From contig PHCB01000015.1 in NCBI GenBank assembly GCA_002842095.1, positions 1-61,213 of the forward strand: a DNA stretch of 61,213 nt. The letters are read 5' to 3'. Both the position numbers and the translations under genes were made by a program. This DNA comes from a candidate division BRC1 bacterium HGW-BRC1-1. GTDB lineage: Bacteria > Sumerlaeota > Sumerlaeia > Sumerlaeales > Sumerlaeaceae. Position 1 is the first letter of the stretch. The number at the start of each line of letters is the position of its first letter. Below the pieces are notes generated by a model. That model was not told the DNA's origin and did not search any database. It saw only the letters and a program-made list of their open reading frames with translations. Shown one piece after another: positions 33,033 through 41,550 of the stretch.

Positions 33033-33460
33033 AGATTCGTATTCAGGACAACTCGCTGCGTTTGCGCATGACGCTGAAAGAAGTTGAGGCGCTGGCCGAG
33101 ACGGGGCGCGTGGCGCGATCGATGCAGGTGCAGAGTGCGGCGGGGCCGGGCGGGCGGTTGGACTATGAACTTGTCCGCGATGCAACTCTGGCCGAGAGCG
33201 ATGTGGTGGTTACAGGCAGCGCAGTTTCGGTGCGGTTGTGCGATGCCGACTTCCGCGAGTTACAGCGCGAGGACCGCGAAGGCGTGTATCTGCGGCGCCA
33301 GTGGACCGGCGACGACGGCACGCAGCAGCGCTTCATGGCCTTCGTGGAGAAGGACCGGCCTGGCTCGACCTGCGAGAAAATAGAACAATGGATTTACGAC
33401 GCCCCCGCGCGGGGCGAAGTGGAATTGCGTCCCATCCCGCCAAACGTGCGGCGGGGTTGA
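33029..33460 (+). CDS. Small conserved protein, second gene of the molybdoenzyme operon
   Basis: 143 residues from the ATG at 33029, overlapping the Rrf2 stop (ATGA). It begins 'MKIRIQDNSLRLRMTLKEVE', followed by 'ALAETGRV', which I associate with a small family of unknown function (DUF7009-like) with an N-terminal 'MKIRIxxNSxRxRL' motif; that family name is from memory. The middle is beta-rich and the C-terminal part includes 'MAFVEKDRPGSTCEKIEQW'. No catalytic motif or membrane segment. The tight operon position suggests a role in assembly or cofactor delivery for the oxidoreductase; this is inference. Confidence 0.7.
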   Translation: MKIRIQDNSLRLRMTLKEVEALAETGRVARSMQVQSAAGPGGRLDYELVRDATLAESDVVVTGSAVSVRLCDADFRELQREDREGVYLRRQWTGDDGTQQRFMAFVEKDRPGSTCEKIEQWIYDAPARGEVELRPIPPNVRRG

Positions 33461-33475
33461 GGCGGGAGGCGAACA

Positions 33476-34567
33476 ATGAAAGAATTGACGCGTTTATCAA
33501 AGATGTTTGCAGAGCAATTGCACTGGGGCGCGCTGGCCAAGGCGACCATCGCCACGGCGCTGCTGGGTGTGACGATCATCCTGGGCAGCCGCAATCTGGC
33601 TAACTTCGATGCGGCGCTGATCGGCTACACGTTTGCCTCGCTGTTTGCGGCGTTTGGCATTGTGTACCGCTACAGCGTGTGGCTCACCAAACCGCCCACG
33701 CGCATGTACTGGCGGCGCGGGTGGCAGTTGTTTCTGTCGCCCCGGTTGTGGAAAAATCTGCGCTCGCCGCGCATCCTGGCCGAGGCCGTGGTGCGCAAGA
33801 TCGTGGTGCAGGATTTCGTGTGGCACCGCAGCCCCGAGCGCTGGGCCGGGCACATGCTCATCGCAGCCGGCTGCGTGCTGGCGGCGCTGGTTACGTTTCC
33901 GCTGGTGTTCGGCTGGGTGCATTTCACGCAGGGCGCTATTACCCCCGAGCCCACCTACATCATTCAGGTTTTCGGTTTCGGCGTGCGCGAAATTGCCCTG
34001 CATGGTTTGGAAAGCTGGTTCACGTTTCACGCTCTCATTGTGGCCTCGGTGCTGGTTATTCCCGGCGTGATGATCGTCATGTACCGCCGCATGCTCGATA
34101 CGGGCGCGGTGGCGGTGCAGCGTTTCAGCCGCGATTTTCTGCCGCTCATTCTGCTGTTCGCGGTCGCCTTCACGGGTTTGCTACTGTGGGTCAGCTACGA
34201 ATTTCTTGAGGGATATTTTTACACGGCGCTGGCGCAGCTCCACGCGTGGACGGTCATCGGCACACTGATCTATCTCCCCTTCGGCAAGCTGTTCCACATC
34301 TTCCAGCGACCCGCCACGTTGGGCATTGCTTATTACAAGTCGCACCTCAGCGAGTTGGAACCGGCGTGCTGTCCGCTGACCGGCGAAGAGTATGCCCCGG
34401 CGGTACAAACCAAAGACCTGACCGAGGTTCTGCACGAGTTGGATTTCGATTATTCCGCCGTTGGCGGGCCGCCCGAGACTCCGCCGTGGAACGAGATTTC
34501 GCCTGCAGGAAAGCGCATGCTCATCGGCCGCGCCCATTCAAAAATTCGCAACGACCGTTTCGACTAA
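33476..34567 (+). CDS. NarI/HdrE-like diheme cytochrome b membrane subunit
   Basis: 363 residues, RBS GGGAGG 6 nt before the ATG. Six membrane segments at about 18-37, 45-65, 123-147, 178-203, 219-243 and 254-276. Candidate heme-ligand His: H126 ('WAGHMLIAAG'), H176/H185 and H256/H274. The last pair is 18 residues apart ('LHAWTVIGTL...KLFH'), as are H187 and H205 in NarI, the quinol-oxidising cytochrome b of nitrate reductase. The segment 'KIVVQDFVWHRSPERWAGHM' parallels the NarI-like domain of HdrE/DsrM proteins. A ~75-residue cytosolic tail follows. Likely role: electron transfer between menaquinol and the molybdoenzyme. The family call is by pattern; the exact subfamily is uncertain. Confidence 0.7.
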   Translation: MKELTRLSKMFAEQLHWGALAKATIATALLGVTIILGSRNLANFDAALIGYTFASLFAAFGIVYRYSVWLTKPPTRMYWRRGWQLFLSPRLWKNLRSPRILAEAVVRKIVVQDFVWHRSPERWAGHMLIAAGCVLAALVTFPLVFGWVHFTQGAITPEPTYIIQVFGFGVREIALHGLESWFTFHALIVASVLVIPGVMIVMYRRMLDTGAVAVQRFSRDFLPLILLFAVAFTGLLLWVSYEFLEGYFYTALAQLHAWTVIGTLIYLPFGKLFHIFQRPATLGIAYYKSHLSELEPACCPLTGEEYAPAVQTKDLTEVLHELDFDYSAVGGPPETPPWNEISPAGKRMLIGRAHSKIRNDRFD

Positions 34568-34579
34568 GAGGATCTGACC

Positions 34580-36808
34580 ATGGCACGCCCCTCAATGAGT
34601 GTGGATGATTATGTAGAGAAGTACGGACCGCACATCTCGGACCTGCCCGTGACGGGTTGGAATTCCAAGCCCGAGCCGGATGCGCTGGTGGAAACCCACT
34701 GTTGTTTCTGCGGCATGCAGTGCGGCATCAAGCTGGCCGTGAAGGATAACAAGGTCATCGGTTTCGAACCGTGGGAAGAGTTCCCCTTCAACGAGGGACG
34801 GCTCTGCCCCAAGGGTGTGAAACGCTACATGCAGACCCACCACCCGGACCGTATCCTCGATCCACTGATCCGCACCGAGACGGGTTTCCGCAAGGCGTCC
34901 TGGGACGAGGCTCTGGATCTGGTGGTGTCGAAAATTCGCGCCATTCAGGAGAAGTCCGGCAAGCACGCCTTCGGCATGATGAGCGGCGTTTCGCTGTCGA
35001 ACGAGAAGAGCTATCTGGTGGGCAAGTTCGCCCGGTTGGCATTGCAGACGCGCAATCTCGACTACAACGGGCGCTTCTGCATGGTGTCGGCGGGTGGCGG
35101 CAACAAGAAGGCGTTCGGCATCGATCGCGCGGCCAACACGTGGAGCGACATCCCGCTGGCGTCGGTGGTTTTTCTCGCGGGGACGAACGTGTCGGAATGC
35201 TTCCCCACGCTGACCCACTACATCTGGCAGGCGCGCGATCGCGGCGCGAAGCTGATCGTGGTGGACCCGCGCGTGACGCCCATTGCACGCACGGCGGACT
35301 ATCACCTGCAGATTCGACCCGGCACCGACAGCGCGCTGAACCAGGCACTGCTGCATGAGTTGATTCGCAACGACTGGGTCGACCATGACTTCGTCACCCA
35401 GCATTGCAAGGGTTGGGAAGAATTGAAGGCGTCGGTGGAAAAATGCACGCCGGAATGGGCTGCGGAGATATGCGGCATCACGCCGATAATTATCCGCGAG
35501 GTGGCGGCCGTGTGGGGACCGGCGAAGACGTCGTTCCTCATGCACGCGCGCGGTGTGGAGCAGCAGATCAAGGGCGTGGAAAACGTGCTGTCGCTCATCA
35601 ACCTCGTGCTGACGACCGGACGTATCGGGCGCCCCGGTTGCGGCTATGGCACCATCACCGGCCAGGGCAACGGCCAGGGCGGGCGCGAGCATGGTCACAA
35701 ATGCGATCAGTTGCCCGGCAACCGCGACATCGAGAATCCCGAGCATCGTGCGTACATCTGCAAGGTGTGGGGCATCGACGATTCGGAACTGCCGCACAAG
35801 GGCCTGACGGCCGTGGAGATGTTCGAGGCAATCCACGAAGGCGAGATCAAGGGGCTGCTCAACATCTGCTGCAACCCGCTGGTCAGCCATCCGGATACGA
35901 ACTATCTGCGAGAGACGCTGGAGGGGATGGAATTCTTCTGTGTCATCGACTTCTTCATGAGCGAGACTGCGCGCTATGCCGACGTGGTATTGCCCGGCTC
36001 GCTGCACGAGGAGGAGGAGGGCACGGCCACCAGCGCCGAGGCGCGCATCTGTCGTCTGCGGGCGGCCATTTCGCCGCCGGGCAATGCGCGGCGCGATACG
36101 GACATCCTGCTGGAGATCGCCCGACGTCTGGGCCGCGAAAAGTATTTCCCGTACAGCGAGCCCCACGAGATTTTCGAGGAACTGCGCGTGGCCAGCAAGG
36201 GCGGCACGGCGGATTATTACGGTGTGACGTATGAGCGCATCGAGAAGGAAATGGGCGTCTTCTGGCCCTGCCCCGAGATCGGGCATCCGGGCACACCGCG
36301 ACTCTTCGAGGACAAAAAAAGTTATCAGCCCGACGGGCTCTTTCACATGCACGTAACGGCGTACCGGCCCAGCTTTGAGGTGCCCGACGACGAGTATCCG
36401 CTGTACTATACGACGGGTCGCAGCGTGTTCCACTACCTCAGTGGCACGCAAACCAGGCGCATCAAATTCCTCGTGGATAACTTCCCCGGTCCGGTCTGCG
36501 AGATGCATCCGAAACTGGCAGCGAAGATGGGGCTGAAGCACCGCCAACTGGTGACGGTGGAAACGCGGCGGGGCGCGATAAGCATACCGCTGGACGTGAC
36601 CGAGACCATCCGCCCCGACACGGTTTTCGTGCCGTATCACTGGGCCGAGAAGCTGGCGGCGAATCAGCTCACGGTGCGGGCGCTGGACCCCGTCAGCAAG
36701 ATGCCTGAGTTCAAGGTTGCGGCGTGTCGCGTGCGCCCGGCGACACCCGAAGAATCCGTGCGCCTGCGAAAAGATTACGCGGCGCTGAAACAGGAGGCGG
36801 ACGCATGA
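34580..36808 (+). CDS. Molybdopterin (bis-MGD) oxidoreductase, NarB/NasA-like
   Basis: 742 residues, near the length of assimilatory nitrate reductases. The N-terminal [4Fe-4S] motif is C41-x2-C44-x3-C48...C76 ('CCFCGMQC', 'RLCPKG') with the adjacent electron-transfer Lys78. The Mo ligand is Cys167 in 'YNGRFCMVSAGGGNKKAFG', the position of the Mo-Cys in Nap/NarB enzymes ('RLCMSSA'). Also 'AGTNVSECFP', 'GYGTITGQGNGQGGREHG' and the C-terminal dinucleotide-binding domain 'VPYHWAEKLAANQLT'. No Tat signal, so it is probably cytosolic. Its stop overlaps the ferredoxin-subunit start. Nitrate is the best-guess substrate given a neighbouring SLAC1-type channel, but formate or another oxyanion cannot be excluded. 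Confidence 0.88.
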   Translation: MARPSMSVDDYVEKYGPHISDLPVTGWNSKPEPDALVETHCCFCGMQCGIKLAVKDNKVIGFEPWEEFPFNEGRLCPKGVKRYMQTHHPDRILDPLIRTETGFRKASWDEALDLVVSKIRAIQEKSGKHAFGMMSGVSLSNEKSYLVGKFARLALQTRNLDYNGRFCMVSAGGGNKKAFGIDRAANTWSDIPLASVVFLAGTNVSECFPTLTHYIWQARDRGAKLIVVDPRVTPIARTADYHLQIRPGTDSALNQALLHELIRNDWVDHDFVTQHCKGWEELKASVEKCTPEWAAEICGITPIIIREVAAVWGPAKTSFLMHARGVEQQIKGVENVLSLINLVLTTGRIGRPGCGYGTITGQGNGQGGREHGHKCDQLPGNRDIENPEHRAYICKVWGIDDSELPHKGLTAVEMFEAIHEGEIKGLLNICCNPLVSHPDTNYLRETLEGMEFFCVIDFFMSETARYADVVLPGSLHEEEEGTATSAEARICRLRAAISPPGNARRDTDILLEIARRLGREKYFPYSEPHEIFEELRVASKGGTADYYGVTYERIEKEMGVFWPCPEIGHPGTPRLFEDKKSYQPDGLFHMHVTAYRPSFEVPDDEYPLYYTTGRSVFHYLSGTQTRRIKFLVDNFPGPVCEMHPKLAAKMGLKHRQLVTVETRRGAISIPLDVTETIRPDTVFVPYHWAEKLAANQLTVRALDPVSKMPEFKVAACRVRPATPEESVRLRKDYAALKQEADA

Positions 36809-37527
36809 CAGTAGTGTTCAAAGAATTCTTCATCGACTTCCAGCGGTGCATCGGCTGCGAGGCCTGCGCGGCGGGTTGCGCCGAGTGCCACACGCACCGC
36901 GGCTACCCGATGGTGCAGGTGGACAAGGTCGATCCGGCCATGAGCCCGCAAACGTCGCCCATGGTCTGCATGCACTGCAAGGTGCCCACGTGCGCGTTGT
37001 CGTGTCCGGCCGACGCCATCAAGGTGGACGAAAACGGCATCGTGCATTCGAGCCTCAAGCCGCGCTGCATCGCCTGCCGCAACTGCGAACTGGCGTGCCC
37101 ATTTGGTGTGCCCATGATCCGCGAAGACATCCAGCAGATGCAAAAGTGCGACATGTGTTTCGACCGTACCGCCGCGGGCAAGAAACCCATGTGCTGCACG
37201 GTCTGCCCCACCGGCGCGTTGCACTATAACACGATGGAAAACATGCTGGCGGCGCGGCCCCACAGCAAGCCCATCAACAAGTGGCAGTTCGGTAATCAGA
37301 TTGTGGAGACGCGCCTGTGGGTGATGGTGCCCCACGATGTGGATATTATGGTGGTCGACTGGCCCGAGCTTCTTGCGGGCGCAGCGGGGCCCATCGAGCT
37401 GGCCGTGAAGCTGAAGGAGCGGTTCCCCCTGCAGGGCTTCCCCGGCCCGCAGCCGACCCGCGACGAACCCGTGCCCGTGGGCGCGGGGGTTGGATCATTC
37501 TCCGACACGGAGGCGGAATACCTGTGA
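36805..37527 (+). CDS. Four-cluster [4Fe-4S] ferredoxin-type electron-transfer subunit
   Basis: 240 residues from the ATG at 36805 (overlap ATGA with the molybdoenzyme stop). Sixteen Cys in the four-cluster pattern of NrfC/HycB/DmsB-type subunits: 'CIGCEACAAGC', 'CMHCKVPTCALSCP', 'CIACRNCELACP', and 'CDMCF' with 'CCTVCPTG'. Linear electron wire between the membrane cytochrome b or Rieske protein and the molybdoenzyme. No signal peptide. The C-terminal ~70 residues ('WVMVPHDVDIMVVDWPELL') are specific to this subgroup. Its stop overlaps the Rieske gene start (GTGA). Confidence 0.9.
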   Translation: MTVVFKEFFIDFQRCIGCEACAAGCAECHTHRGYPMVQVDKVDPAMSPQTSPMVCMHCKVPTCALSCPADAIKVDENGIVHSSLKPRCIACRNCELACPFGVPMIREDIQQMQKCDMCFDRTAAGKKPMCCTVCPTGALHYNTMENMLAARPHSKPINKWQFGNQIVETRLWVMVPHDVDIMVVDWPELLAGAAGPIELAVKLKERFPLQGFPGPQPTRDEPVPVGAGVGSFSDTEAEYL

Positions 37528-38060
37528 AATATAAATCATCCACCTCGCCCAAATGGCGCGAGGATTTCCCCATCGAGCAGGAGTTTGACGACTTCGTCAC
37601 GCGGCGCGATTTCATCCGGTTCCTCGGGCTTGTCAGCGCGGGTTTGGCGGTTGGAAGCGGGTCGGTGGCGGTGAACTCGCTGACCCATACAGAAGTGGAA
37701 GCGCTGCCCGAACTGGCCGTGGCCGGAGCGGATACGTTGAAGCCGGGTTCGTGGCTGGTGTTCAATTATCCCGATGAGCATTCTCCCGCGATGTTGATCC
37801 GTCGCGAGGATGGCGAGTACGCGGCGTACCTGCAGAAGTGTCCGCACCTGGCGTGCCCGGTATCGTATCATGCGGCCGGCAGCGACGGCGAGCCCGAGGG
37901 GCTGCGGTGCCACTGCCACAACGGGCGGTTTGATCTGGATACAGGCAAGGGCACGGCGGGTCCTCCCCGAGAACTGCGCCCGTTGCGGCGCGTGGAACTG
38001 CGCGTCGCTGATGACGGCAGCGTGTCCGCCGTGGGGCTGGCAAAGCGCCACAAAGCATGA
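37524..38060 (+). CDS. Rieske [2Fe-2S] protein with Tat signal/anchor
   Basis: 178 residues from the GTG at 37524, with GGAGGCGG 8 nt upstream. A twin-arginine signal 'TRRDFIRFLGLVSAGLAVGS' (26-45) suggests Tat export with the helix kept as an anchor. The Rieske cluster ligands are C106-P-H108 and C129-x-x-H132 ('CPHLACPV', 'RCHCHNGRFD'). The fold ends with 'GPPRELRPLRRVELRV'. In bc1/b6f-type complexes such a protein takes electrons from quinol on the outer side; here it is paired with a NarI-like cytochrome b and a molybdoenzyme. The stop overlaps the next start (ATGA). Confidence 0.9.
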   Translation: MKYKSSTSPKWREDFPIEQEFDDFVTRRDFIRFLGLVSAGLAVGSGSVAVNSLTHTEVEALPELAVAGADTLKPGSWLVFNYPDEHSPAMLIRREDGEYAAYLQKCPHLACPVSYHAAGSDGEPEGLRCHCHNGRFDLDTGKGTAGPPRELRPLRRVELRVADDGSVSAVGLAKRHKA

Positions 38061-39145
38061 GTACCGTCTCAGAAAATAAAAGCCCTCTCACGCTGGCAGT
38101 ACAGCAGCTTCATCCGGCATATTTCGCGCTGGTCATGGCCACGGGCATCGTGGCGATTGCCGCGCAGTTGCAGGGATACCACGCCGTGGCAATGGGCCTG
38201 GGGGTCCTCAACGCTTTACAGTATGCGGTGCTTATAGCACTGCTCGTACTTCGAGGGGTTCGCTACCCCCGGACGGTTCTGGCCGACGCCGGGCACCACC
38301 TGCGCGGGCCGGGATTTTTCACGCTCGTGGCCGGCACCAGTGTGCTGGGTTCGCAGGCGCTGATTGTGATGGGCAGCCCCCGGATTGCGGTGGCGCTGGG
38401 CGTGGCCGCGTTGCTCTTTTGGGTGGTGATCAACTACGGCGTGCTGACCTTGTTGATCGTCAAACGCGAGAAGCCCGAAATAGCGCAGGGCCTGAACGGC
38501 GGCTGGCTGGTGGCAGTGGTTGCGGCGCAATCGCTGGCCGTGATCTTTGCGCTGGTCGCGCGCCGCGTGGGGGTGGAGTGGCACGAAGCGCTTCTGTTGC
38601 TGGGCCTCATGAGCTGGTGTTTCGGCGGCATGTTGTACGTCTGGATTATCTCGCTGATTTTTTACCGCTACCTTTTCCTCGTCATGGACCCCGGCGACCT
38701 GACGCCGCCCTATTGGATCAACATGGGCGCGCTGGCGATTTCCACACTGGCCGGCGCAAACCTGCTGGCGGCGGCTTCACTCAGTCCGTTGCTTTTGGAA
38801 CTGGTTGTGTTCATCAAAGGCGTCACGTTTTTCTTCTGGGCCACGGCCACCTGGTGGATCCCGATGCTCGTCATCCTCGGGTTCTGGCGTCACGTTGTGC
38901 GGCGGTTTCCGCTGCGTTACGATCCGCTGTACTGGGGCATGGTCTTCCCGCTGGGCATGTATTCCACCTGCACCTTCCGCCTGGGACAGGAACTGCAACT
39001 GGCGCTGCTGGCTCCGGTGGCACGCGGCATGTTCTTCGTAGCGATTGTCGTGTGGGCGGTCGTGTTCACGGGCATGCTGAAGCGTTTGCGCTTCACCCTC
39101 GCGCCTGCCGCGGCGCCATCCATTATCGCAAGTAAAGGAGCCTGA
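38057..39145 (+). CDS. TDT/TehA/SLAC1-family anion channel or transporter
   Basis: 362 residues with ten hydrophobic segments and the family start 'LHPAYFALVMATGIVAIAA'. Later 'WCFGGMLYVWIISLIFYRY', 'FWATATWWIPMLVILGFW' and 'WGMVFPLGMYSTCTFRL' match TehA/SLAC1-type channels. Members move C4-dicarboxylates, tellurite-linked compounds, sulfite, or nitrate and chloride (plant SLAC1). Its place inside a molybdoenzyme operon makes it a candidate nitrate/nitrite or other oxyanion passage; that is inference. It overlaps the Rieske stop by 4 nt and is followed after 3 nt by the next gene. Confidence 0.85.
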   Translation: MSTVSENKSPLTLAVQQLHPAYFALVMATGIVAIAAQLQGYHAVAMGLGVLNALQYAVLIALLVLRGVRYPRTVLADAGHHLRGPGFFTLVAGTSVLGSQALIVMGSPRIAVALGVAALLFWVVINYGVLTLLIVKREKPEIAQGLNGGWLVAVVAAQSLAVIFALVARRVGVEWHEALLLLGLMSWCFGGMLYVWIISLIFYRYLFLVMDPGDLTPPYWINMGALAISTLAGANLLAAASLSPLLLELVVFIKGVTFFFWATATWWIPMLVILGFWRHVVRRFPLRYDPLYWGMVFPLGMYSTCTFRLGQELQLALLAPVARGMFFVAIVVWAVVFTGMLKRLRFTLAPAAAPSIIASKGA

Positions 39146-39148
39146 ATC

Positions 39149-39412
39149 ATGGCTATTCGCAAACCGCGCTTCGACACGCGACCCGGAGTTACGGCCTCGG
39201 CCACGGCGCGCGTCTGGATCTGCGGCATTATCTGTGTGGTGCAGTATTGGTTGCTCACGGCAGCCAATGAAGCTTTTCACGGTGGCAATCTGAAGGTGGG
39301 ACTGCCCGCATTTCTGGCCTCGCTGGTTTGCTTCGTGTTGGTCGCTGGCTTGATTGTGGTGGGCGAAAGTGGCTCCCACAAAATGCAGGAAGAGCTGCGC
39401 GATAACGAATGA
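39149..39412 (+). CDS. Small two-helix membrane protein of the molybdoenzyme operon
   Basis: 87 residues, RBS AAAGGAG before the ATG. Two membrane segments at about 22-41 ('VWICGIICVVQYWLLTAAN') and 51-72 ('LPAFLASLVCFVLVAGLIVV'), with a short basic N-tail and an acidic C-tail. Its placing between the channel and mobA, with a 4-nt overlap to mobA, argues for a structural or assembly subunit of the membrane complex. It may match a small DUF6755-like family seen with Rieske/molybdoenzyme genes; I recall this only loosely. Confidence 0.7.
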   Translation: MAIRKPRFDTRPGVTASATARVWICGIICVVQYWLLTAANEAFHGGNLKVGLPAFLASLVCFVLVAGLIVVGESGSHKMQEELRDNE

Positions 39413-40062
39413 GCGAGCCGCTCGCCGCCGGCCTGCTGTCGGCGGGCACTCTGTGTGTCATCCTCGCGGGGGGAAGATCGTCGCGCATGGGCGTGGCGAA
39501 GTGGGCGGTGTGCTTGAAGGACGGACGGACCATGCTTGATCACGTGGCGGACGCATTGCGTCCGTTGGGGTGTCCCATGGCGGTGGCCAGCCCACCGGAT
39601 GGGCTGGGCAATGCGGCAGTGTTGCCGCCGGACCTGACGTTAATCCGTGATGCGGAGAGTTTCGAAGGCCCCCTTGCGGCGCTGGAACACCTGATGCGCC
39701 AGACCCGCGCCGACGTTCTGCTGCTGGCTGGATGCGATCAGCCGCTGTTACGCACGGATGATCTGCGCCGACTTTTGGCGGCGGCGACAGAAGCGCGCCG
39801 GCCTGCGTTTTTCATGAGCGAACAAGGCGAGCGGCTCGATCCGCTGCCGGGTGCGTATCACCGCGACCAGTGGGCGAGCATGGGCGCGGCGCTGGCGACG
39901 GGTGTGCGTTCGCCTCGCCAATGGCTCGCCGAAGTGGATTGCGAATGGGTGGTAATTGATGAGGCCGGCACACGCGCTGCGGCGTCATTCAACACGCGCG
40001 AGCAACTTGTTGCAGCGGGCTTGCTGCCACCCGATATCAGCAAGGCCCACTCGCCACCATAA
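39409..40062 (+). CDS. mobA: Molybdenum cofactor guanylyltransferase
   Basis: 217 residues, start overlapping the previous stop (ATGA). Transfers GMP from GTP to Mo-molybdopterin to form the MGD cofactor needed by the bis-MGD oxidoreductase encoded four genes upstream. The signature nucleotide loop 'VILAGGRSSRMGVAKW' matches LAGGxSxRMGxxK, and 'LLLAGCDQPLL' contains the metal-binding Asp. Length is normal for MobA (~200). It closes the operon: a cell dedicating a MobA copy to the same transcript ties cofactor completion to enzyme expression. Confidence 0.92.
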   Translation: MSEPLAAGLLSAGTLCVILAGGRSSRMGVAKWAVCLKDGRTMLDHVADALRPLGCPMAVASPPDGLGNAAVLPPDLTLIRDAESFEGPLAALEHLMRQTRADVLLLAGCDQPLLRTDDLRRLLAAATEARRPAFFMSEQGERLDPLPGAYHRDQWASMGAALATGVRSPRQWLAEVDCEWVVIDEAGTRAAASFNTREQLVAAGLLPPDISKAHSPP

Positions 40063-40175
40063 TCGGGCCACGACCCGCTTTTCCCGTTTGCAAACCGATG
40101 CGGACAGGCCTCATCCTTGCTCGACAAATTTGCCACTTTAACCCATACGAAACCCCAATCAGACAGAGGAGAACC

Positions 40176-41468
40176 ATGACCACCCCAAAGGCGGCCACTC
40201 TCACCATCGGCGAACAGTCGATTGAATTACCCCTTATCGAAGGCACCGAGGGAGAGGTCGGCATCGACATCTCTCAATTGCGGGCCAAAACCGGCGCGGT
40301 CACGTTCGACCCCGCCTTCGGCAACACCGGCGCGTGCACCAGTGCCATCACTTTCATCGATGGCGAAAAAGGTATTCTTCGCTATCGCGGCATCCCCATC
40401 GACCAGTTTCAGAAAAGCCCCAACTTTATCGAAGTGGCGTGGCTGCTGATTTTCGGCCGCCTGCCGAAGAAGGACGAGCTGCAGCGTTTCAGCGAGAAGC
40501 TGACCGCCCACGCCCATCTGCACGAAGCCATGAAGCACCACTTCGAGGGCTTTCCCGTAAACGCGCCGCCCATGGCCATCCTCTCGGCCATGATCAACGC
40601 CATGTCATGCTTCGACGAGCACTTCGGTCGGTTCGAGGACGACGAGCAGATTGAAGACGCAGCGGCCCGCCTCATCAGCCGCGTGCGCACCATCGCGGCC
40701 TACTCCTACCGCCGCACGAACGGCCTGCCGTTCATGTACCCCGACCCCAGTCTGCGCTACGTGGCGAACTTCCTCCATATGATGTTCTCCATGCCCTACA
40801 ACCAGTACATCGCCGAGGACGAAGTGGACGAGGCGCTGAACCTGTTCCTCATCCTCCATGCCGACCACGAGCAGAACTGCTCCACCAGCACGGTGCGTGT
40901 CGTGGGCAGCAGCCAGGCGAATCTCTTCGCCAGTTGCGCCGCCGGTGTGGGCGCGCTGTGGGGACCGCTGCACGGCGGGGCCAACGTGGCCGTCATCGAC
41001 ATGCTTGAGAAAATCCGGTCAGGCGGTTTGAGCGCCGAGAAATGTCTGGAGCTTGCGAAGGACAAAAACAGCGGGTTCAAGCTCATGGGCTTCGGCCACC
41101 GCGTGTACAAGAACTTCGACCCCCGCGCGAAGATTTTGAAGGCACAGTCGGACAAGGTGCTCAAGAAGCTCGGCGTGCAGGATCCGCTGCTCGAGATCGC
41201 CCAGGAGTTGGAAGAGGCGGCGTTGAAGGATCAGTACTTCGTGGATCGCAAGCTGTATCCGAACGTCGACTTTTACAGCGGCATCATCCTGCGGGCCATC
41301 GGCATTCCCGTCGAGATGTTCACCGTCATGTTCGCCATCGGGCGTCTGCCCGGCTGGATCTCCCAGTGGCGCGAACAGCACGACGACACCTCAACCCGCA
41401 TCGCCCGCCCACGCCAGATTTACACCGGCAACACGCTGACGGACTACACGCCGATGAGCGAACGGTAA
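40176..41468 (+). CDS. gltA: Citrate synthase (type II)
   Basis: 430 residues from the ATG at 40176 (RBS AGAGGAG). Condenses oxaloacetate and acetyl-CoA at TCA-cycle entry; cytosolic. The family start 'LPLIEGTEGEVGIDISQLR' and catalytic residues are present: His in 'LILHADHEQN', His in 'GPLHGGANVAV', and Asp in 'PNVDFYSGIIL'. Length and N-terminal domain fit the hexameric type II enzymes of Gram-negative bacteria. Monocistronic with its own strong terminator. The acetyl-CoA synthetase gene 4 kb downstream would feed it. Confidence 0.96.
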   Translation: MTTPKAATLTIGEQSIELPLIEGTEGEVGIDISQLRAKTGAVTFDPAFGNTGACTSAITFIDGEKGILRYRGIPIDQFQKSPNFIEVAWLLIFGRLPKKDELQRFSEKLTAHAHLHEAMKHHFEGFPVNAPPMAILSAMINAMSCFDEHFGRFEDDEQIEDAAARLISRVRTIAAYSYRRTNGLPFMYPDPSLRYVANFLHMMFSMPYNQYIAEDEVDEALNLFLILHADHEQNCSTSTVRVVGSSQANLFASCAAGVGALWGPLHGGANVAVIDMLEKIRSGGLSAEKCLELAKDKNSGFKLMGFGHRVYKNFDPRAKILKAQSDKVLKKLGVQDPLLEIAQELEEAALKDQYFVDRKLYPNVDFYSGIILRAIGIPVEMFTVMFAIGRLPGWISQWREQHDDTSTRIARPRQIYTGNTLTDYTPMSER

Positions 41469-41499
41469 GCGAACGCCAGAGACTCGCGGTACAAACTAA

Positions 41500-41550
41500 C
41501 CGGGCGAGAAGGACGCAGAAGTATCGCGTTCATCTCGCCCGGTTTTATTT
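41500..41550 (+). terminator. Rho-independent terminator of gltA
   Basis: CCGGGCGAGA (41500-41509) pairs perfectly with TCTCGCCCGG (41533-41542), followed by TTTTATTTT. Confidence 0.92.

Noticed and set aside
34592-36640. 682-codon minus-strand open frame
   Set aside because: Antisense shadow of the molybdoenzyme gene, whose cluster and Mo-ligand motifs are on the plus strand.
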